A stretch of 64,000 nt of DNA from Syncephalastrum monosporum B8922 (Eukaryota; Mucoromycota; Mucoromycetes; Mucorales; Syncephalastraceae), in assembly GCA_000697355.1 (NCBI GenBank), contig JNEN01001227.1, positions 186,001 through 250,000 of the forward strand, read 5' to 3'. Made by a program: the position numbers and the translations under genes. Under the pieces are notes generated by a model. It did not search any database. It saw only the letters and a list, made by a program, of their open reading frames with translations, and was not told where the DNA came from. Shown here piece by piece: positions 57,880 through 64,000 of this stretch (position 1 is its first letter; every line of letters begins with the position of its first letter).

Positions 57880-60800
57880 GAGCGTTACGCGTGCGGTGTG
57901 GAAAAGAAGTTAAGACTAATTCAAAGCACGAAGCGGGTGCTGCGGATGGTTCTTTCAGGAATTTTACCGCTTCCGTCTGATCACGACGTATTCACCGCAT
58001 CCACCGGGAACATAACACACAATAACAGTATCCTGTCATTATTTGATCTTGATACATATTATATGAGTATCGTTTTATCACTGAGCTCCATATATTTATA
58101 GCGTACTGTACACGACATTGCGATGCTGTAGAAAGTAGAAAGAAGATGCCGTATGATAGCGAGGTGGAACCTCATACGTGTATCAAGTAATGTAATACAC
58201 CAACATGATCATACAACTGCCATCGGTTCAATTCAATGGTATCCCTTTTCCATCTAAACCTGGTATGACACTTATTCAAAGGATCAAAATTATATAGAAG
58301 ATATATATCTTTCATTGCACAACTTTCAAGTACCCGATGTTCATGTATATACAAACACGTACAAACACATCAGTACCAACAATGCGCCTTTGAAAGCCCA
58401 TCCCACGGAAGAGGCACTTTTATTAGGCGGTCTGTGCTGTTCTTTTACTGCTTCTCGTCAATGGAAAGAATGGCTTCACTTATTTCACTTTGCCGTTCTT
58501 TAAACATATAAATCATGGGATTATTCTTTTTTAGTCTTGTCGACCTGCGCTCCACAAATTACGACATACTGTATCTCAGTCGAACAATACCTCTACCGGT
58601 CTCCTTCATTATGTTCGCTACGAACAGTATCTTACAGTGTCATAGTCTGTGTCGCCGATCTGTTCAACATAAGCCAGAGCCATTTTTTCAGTAACTTTCC
58701 AAATGTGAAGATTCATCCTTTGTACCAGCTTCATCCTTCTTTTTCTCTGGGCCACTGGTGCTCATGAAGCATATTTATTGTCAACGACAAATAGCTGTAT
58801 GCATTGCCTAGTCCTCTCTCGAGCAACTATGTATTGGCTACCGGGGGGGGGGGACAGCGAGCTCGGTGACGAGATATGTGTGTCACAACGCGTGCATTGC
58901 TAATGAGCACGAAGAAGAATAAAATAAACACTGTCAGCAAAATGGGAAGTAAAATTGATTTGCACTTGGACAGCAATAGCGTCATCGTTGTCTTGATTCC
59001 TCCAGTCAGCAATACTGTAATTATCATTTCTTTAAAAGCGATACTGCTATAGATAGATGATGTGCTCAATTATAGCAATTACGACAGGCTGTCAGGTGTA
59101 CGGAGCTTTTGGCCCAGACTACACAGTCACTATCAACATAATGCATATGATGGCATATAATGGCATATAATGGCAGAAAGGAGCACTCGTCGCCAGCCAA
59201 AACTAATGCAGACAAGGGACTTTTCACAGCTGTCAAAGCGGTCAAATTTATATCACGTATAGAGCTCCTTATGTCTCGTCGTATCCGTTTGTCATAACTA
59301 TGTTTATGATCTATAGGATAGCATAAAAAACACCAACATGTTGTTTATCCGAATATGGAGCAGCAGCCGCTGAAAAGAATGAGTTTTGCGTTACATAGTA
59401 AAGAGTGTATACCTGCGGCAGATTCCGAGTATCTGCGAGTAAAGCACTTCTAGTAACATGGGTTATAACTCTGGACAACTCACGCATATCTGTAGTAGTA
59501 TGACAGACGCAGCGGCTGTAGTGGATGGGTAGAAGTAAATCTGAATACAATCTCGGACTGTTTGTCCGTCGTTACAACACCGACTTCCATTTCGGGAAAT
59601 GCAGCGGGCGGCATTAGTAGCATCAGCATTGGTGGCACTAAGTTCAGGCCAGAACGAGGGCGCATGCATGTTGCCGCTGTCACCAGAGCCATGGTGCAAT
59701 ATGTTGGATAGATCAAGTGCAGATGGTAAATATAGGAGCGATCATAACAGGTACTATAAGCGGCGTTCACGAGTAGCGCTCTGCAACAGGAAAGTGTGTA
59801 GCATCTCCTCTTACTAGTAGTGCACTTGCAGTAAAAAATGGTGGGGTAGACAGCTCTGGGCCACTCAGTGTTGAACAGATCACATCTTGATTTAGCCACT
59901 TCGCTCTAGCGGGGATAACGGATCGAATGGGACCCGCGGATGGATATGCGGAGGTTGCTACCTGGAGCCACAGCATCTGGTGCAACAGTAAATCGATCAC
60001 GCAACAGGCATGACAACCGCAACGATCACAACAATAAGCGCTCATATTACATCTTTAAAGCTCCCGACCATTATTACCTTTAGCCTGGTAGATCAGGGGT
60101 ACCATTGGACTAAGGTCCCTTGGCTACATTCCGCTGGTTAGGACACATAAAATCATATCATCTATTTGTGTGTCCATCAGTTGAAAAAAATATACTAATG
60201 CTATATTGTGTCGGGACTTTCTATTTTGACAGTTTTATCCATCTATGTTAAAACCGGCCGAATGCATGAGTCATGTATGTATGGTCTCACCGAGCTTTCG
60301 GAGTGCCGTAAATCAAGTGTCATCCTTTACCCGGGTATTCGTAGATCTAATAGTCCGTCTCTTAAGTGTTTTGCGCTCGTTTTCAATCGATATAAGAGTG
60401 ATAATCTTATGCACCTTACTATGCCTCGGTAAATTATGAATATGAATGCGACGGGCGCTGTCATTATGCGTGTGATTGAAGCTTATCTATCAGAAAGAGA
60501 TCGTACATACGATCTTTACTTATAAAGCGTGAGAAATACTTTTCGCCGCCTGCCATGCTTTGCATTTGTGCCATAGAAACCATGAATTTAAATAAAGTAC
60601 TGCTGTGATCTAACCGGTCATTTTCACCGATCCTACAGACGCCAGAATAGAAAATTAGACAAGCTGGCCTTTTTTTAGTAGTAAAGTTACTCATAGCACA
60701 GCAGAAAGAACTCGGCGAAACAACGTATGCTCGTGGCAGAGCGAGTTCAGCATACCACATTCATAACTTCACAAACTTCAAAACCTGTATCCATTACACC

Positions 60801-62184
60801 CTATATCCGCTTAAGGGGTAGGATACGGAATGATGACTGGACATAAATTTGTGCTTTCTAGTATTAGGAAAGATTTGTTTATTTTTGGCATGCTGAAAGT
60901 TTGAATCTATTTCTCCTTCGTTCGACACGTAAGCATGTGGGTTTACCACAGTATTCGACTCAGACTTTAGAAGGATTCGATGATGTCAAGGACTTGTCCG
61001 GGTTATTATATATGCTCGATGTGTAAAGGGCTCGTGCGCATTTACATTCAACCTGACGCTCATTGGCTAAAATGCGAGTGAGTCACCGACGATAAGATGA
61101 GGTTGTTTCCAGAAAAGAAAAAAAAAAAGGAAACTACCGAGCACACGGAGTCTCTAACATGTCATTTCTTGCATTCTAAACAGTTAGCAGTAAAGATACT
61201 AGAGTAAAATACTTCCGTTGCTAGTGCACATAGAAGAAAAAGATGGGCCGGGAGCAAGAACCTGCTGATCGGGGCATGTTCCGCGGAAAGCTATGGCGTC
61301 ATGATTCAACGATCGAGTTGACCATTTCTAGAACATAGCACAACTTTTGTGGTACTCGGAAGAGAATCAATATGGATAGCTGTCGTATTCTAAAGCAAAC
61401 AAGAAGGCAAATGCGCGAAGGAAAGAGCTAATCGGATTTTTGAGATAGCGGATATAATGCAGCGCAAATTAATATTTGTCTTTCTCTGGATTATATTGCA
61501 CGTTGTAAAAATATAATGTTTTGCTGGGGTGTTGGTAATTGCATGGAAAGCTACCATGGAAACGGAAGAGGTGTGATTGTGCGCCATCTGATTTACTGAT
61601 TTATCATCAACCTTTTCAATTTAACATCTTTCGTGGGCAAGATAAGCAGTTTGTATAACGAAAATTTTGATTAATCATCCAATAACTCCTTGAGGTGCGA
61701 TTGTTTGCAGTAATTATCAACATGTGGCTGTGTTTGCCGTGCTTGGACGATCCGTGACATGGACAAAGCAGTACGAGGATGAATGACTCATGAGCTAAAA
61801 TGATCTATGCTGTCATTGGCTGCCAGGTCTTCGCCCGGTTTCAGGTGCCTTTCCATGGACATAAAGTCAATTAGACACGAGCACGAGGCCCTTCAACCGC
61901 AGCAAACTTCCAAAAACGGTTCCATGGGGACGGGATTATTGTTTGTTATCATTGCTCTGGAGATACATCGTAATTTCCCACCAACCGGGGCAGGCACACA
62001 CTTGAAAAAATAGCGAGTCACCTTGCCAACATGAATCACAAGGTAAGTCTGATCCCAGACTAACCAAAGCACTGAGCGGGATTCTAGGAAGATTGTTCAT
62101 CCTATTTAATGGGCTTGCAACCTTCCCGGACTTGCCCTTTCTTTCTCTTCGCCAAGCTCTCTTGATTGATATCCTATTTGCTTC
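57880..62184. other. 4.3-kb gene-poor tract
   Basis: No supported gene. It holds a run of ten G at about 58842-58851, three tandem ATGGCATATA-type units at about 59151-59173, and A/T-rich stretches. The 62.1-kb end is the arrestin promoter, CT-rich before the start. Confidence 0.55.
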
Positions 62185-64000
62185 ATGTCTTCTTTGGTAT
62201 CTGGCGCCTCCTCACTTTCATCTTCTTTGATACCAACGCCCGCAAAAGCATCACCATGTCCGTTAAAACTTGTGCTCGATGAACCTGTTTCTTATCTGGG
62301 AAACATTACTGGCACCATTCTCGTTCGAGGCGAGGTTATTGTTCACTTTTCCAAAGACACGCCTATTCAAGGCCCTATTGAGCTTGTCTGCGAGGGTATA
62401 CAGCGCTATTATCCATGGGCTGGTACGTTTTAAGGAACTGCATGGATTGTATTCGCGCATATTGACAGTATCATTCTCCCATTTCTACTTCTTCGCAGAT
62501 ATCATGGGCAATCGTCTCTACAGCACCAAACCCATTGAGACTAAAGTGCACGCCATAGAATTGTCGCTGCTACCACCCAACATAAATGGCATTATGCCGG
62601 CCGGCAACCAGCGCTTCCCGTTCGAGTTTCCTCTACCCGGCTCGCTCCCTATTACACTGTCGATTCCCGACCGCCTTGATATTTTTTACCAACTGAAAGC
62701 GACTTTGAGGAAATCATATGAGGAGACTGCGACGCCACGTCGTGCTTCTTGGTTCGACTGGGTGCGTCCAAACAAAAAGACGCTCGTTGCAACCGCCGAC
62801 CTGCGCCTTGTACGTGCCATAGAGCCTATTCCGAGTTTAACACCTGCCGGTGCAATGCCCACGTTTCCTATTAATCGCAACAATTTGGCGCCTCTGCTCC
62901 GGCTGCAGCAGCAACAGCAAGCGAATGAAACAAATATCATGTCGGACGGAAGTGCTAGTCACGGGTATGACGAGAGTCGAGGCGGTAACACTCGGCAGGA
63001 GCAACATCGTCGTACGAGTCTAGATCGCTATTTCGCCATCGATCAAGAGCAGGCTGTCGACGACTGGTCCCACGGAGGTAGCAGCAGCGGCAACGAATTA
63101 CAACAAGCCAATGGTCAGGTGCATCTTGGCCTGGCGTTGGACGAGCAGCACGACAGACTTGCCTATTCGATGGCTGGCCGTACGATTGACAACTTCTGCT
63201 GCCCGGTAAAGGACATGAAACACGGTCTCCGCTATCGGCTCACTATCGATCGTACCGCCATTGCGATTGGTACAAGTATCGGTATTGAAGTCATGCTTGA
63301 GCCAATGCTGAAGACAGTTAATATCAAGTCGATCGTACTGAAAATATCTGAGTCGCGTGAATACAACATGAAGATTCCCAAATCTGGCGGCAGTGAAACA
63401 GACGAAACGCGTCAGCAAACTGAAAATGTCGCGATGGTGCTCAAGTGGGCATATGGCTATCCAACCGACGCCGAGACATCAAGTCATTCAAGCAGTAGCG
63501 AGTCTGTCGACAGCAAAGGCAAGAAAAAGTGTATCGACTGCCGGCCTCTGACGCTGAGTCGCCGGTATCGCCACCACAGTCATCACTGGTCGGACGATGT
63601 CAACTTTAACCAGGAACGTCGACCTAACAGGGCCAAGTGGGATGGACAGCAGGCCCTTGAGCCTCTCGTATTTGAAGATCATGGCGCAGGCGCTGACTAT
63701 GCAGACGACGGTGACAATCCCGAGAGCAACGGCGAGCTCTTGAACCTGAAGCAGCTCGATCAACCCATTCACGTCGGCGAGTACTTTGAAGGCCGATTTG
63801 TTATGCCCGTGCCTACTTGCGAGCATCTACTGCGCCCAAGCATGGTTCACGAGAGCATCACCATACGGCACTGGCTGCGTTTGGTTGTCGTGGCTGAGTC
63901 TCAAGGGAAGATGGTCGAAGTGTCCCTGACGACGCCTGTACGCATTCTGGACTGCCGTGTAGTCTCGGCCGATGATGAGCGCCAGACAATCCTTCCGCCG
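62185..64000 (+). CDS. Alpha-arrestin-like protein, cut by the window end
   Basis: Two exons are visible (62185-62422 and 62499 to the edge); the 3' end lies outside. The N-arrestin sandwich starts at LKLVLDEPVSYLGNITGTIL and continues with PIQGPIELVCEGIQRYYPWA, LPPNINGIMPAGNQRFPFEF and FYQLKATLRKS. The C-arrestin part begins at GLRYRLTIDRTAIAIGTSIG and includes VKSIVLKISESREY-like text (actual NIKSIVLKISESREY). Long Gln/Ser/Asp-rich linkers lie between and inside the domains. Fungal alpha-arrestins recruit Rsp5-type ubiquitin ligases to membrane transporters for endocytosis. PY motifs for Rsp5 are not visible in the sequenced part and may lie downstream. More than 570 residues are present. 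Confidence 0.85.

Noticed and set aside
60075..60150. Reverse-strand stretch resembling a tRNA D arm (TAGTCCAATGGTA)
   Set aside because: The T arm with TTCRA is missing and the anticodon stem does not pair properly.

Overview
The window looks like nuclear chromosomal DNA of a filamentous fungus, most likely Mucoromycota (Mucorales or a close relative). The reasons are many short spliceosomal introns (mostly 40-70 nt, GTAAGT-like donors), two secreted lipases of the Rhizomucor/Rhizopus type, an ankyrin-BTB protein with many small exons, and fungal housekeeping genes. No rRNA gene, complete tRNA gene, CRISPR array or bacterial operon structure was seen. Exon joins below come from reading frame, splice signals and remembered family patterns. 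They are predictions, not transcript evidence; where a residue count is given without 'about', the exon sum was checked to be a multiple of three.

Layout. 1.0-3.2 kb: ABTB1-like ankyrin/BTB protein. 3.5-9.7 kb: MED12, the Mediator kinase-module subunit. 10.1-13.4 kb: a Cys-rich zinc-ribbon-like protein, ribonuclease H2 catalytic subunit, and a small mitochondrial membrane protein. 13.4-19.0 kb: gene-poor tract with an inverted repeat and, at its end, a tiny ORF behind a TATA box. 19.5-32.5 kb: gene-dense block with a SETD4-like methyltransferase, NAD(P)H-hydrate dehydratase, a GT8 glycosyltransferase, tRNA-splicing endonuclease SEN34, a CLC chloride/proton antiporter, a bifunctional chorismate mutase-prephenate dehydratase, and a questin-oxidase-like protein. 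32.5-35.5 kb: gene-poor. 35.5-46.3 kb: two related lipases in inverted orientation around mitochondrial ribosome recycling factor, dolichyldiphosphatase, short repeats, a decayed multi-exon gene and a non-LTR reverse-transcriptase remnant. 46.4-49.9 kb: gene-poor. 49.9-57.9 kb: an NTF2/SnoaL-like protein, a SAM methyltransferase, a PHO89-type phosphate transporter and geranylgeranyl diphosphate synthase. 57.9-62.2 kb: gene-poor. 62.2 kb to the end: an alpha-arrestin cut by the window edge.

The genes do not form one pathway. Most are housekeeping functions: transcription control, RNA/DNA metabolism, metabolite repair, phenylalanine synthesis, protein glycosylation, mitochondrial translation, ion and phosphate transport. 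The accessory part is the lipase pair and the debris between them. The most notable points are the bacterial-style P-protein fusion in an intron-rich fungal gene, very small exons (19-34 nt) in two genes, two likely GC-AG introns, a possible 26-nt intron in MED12, and the mobile-element and pseudogene remnants at 40-44.2 kb. I found no convincing new multi-gene system.
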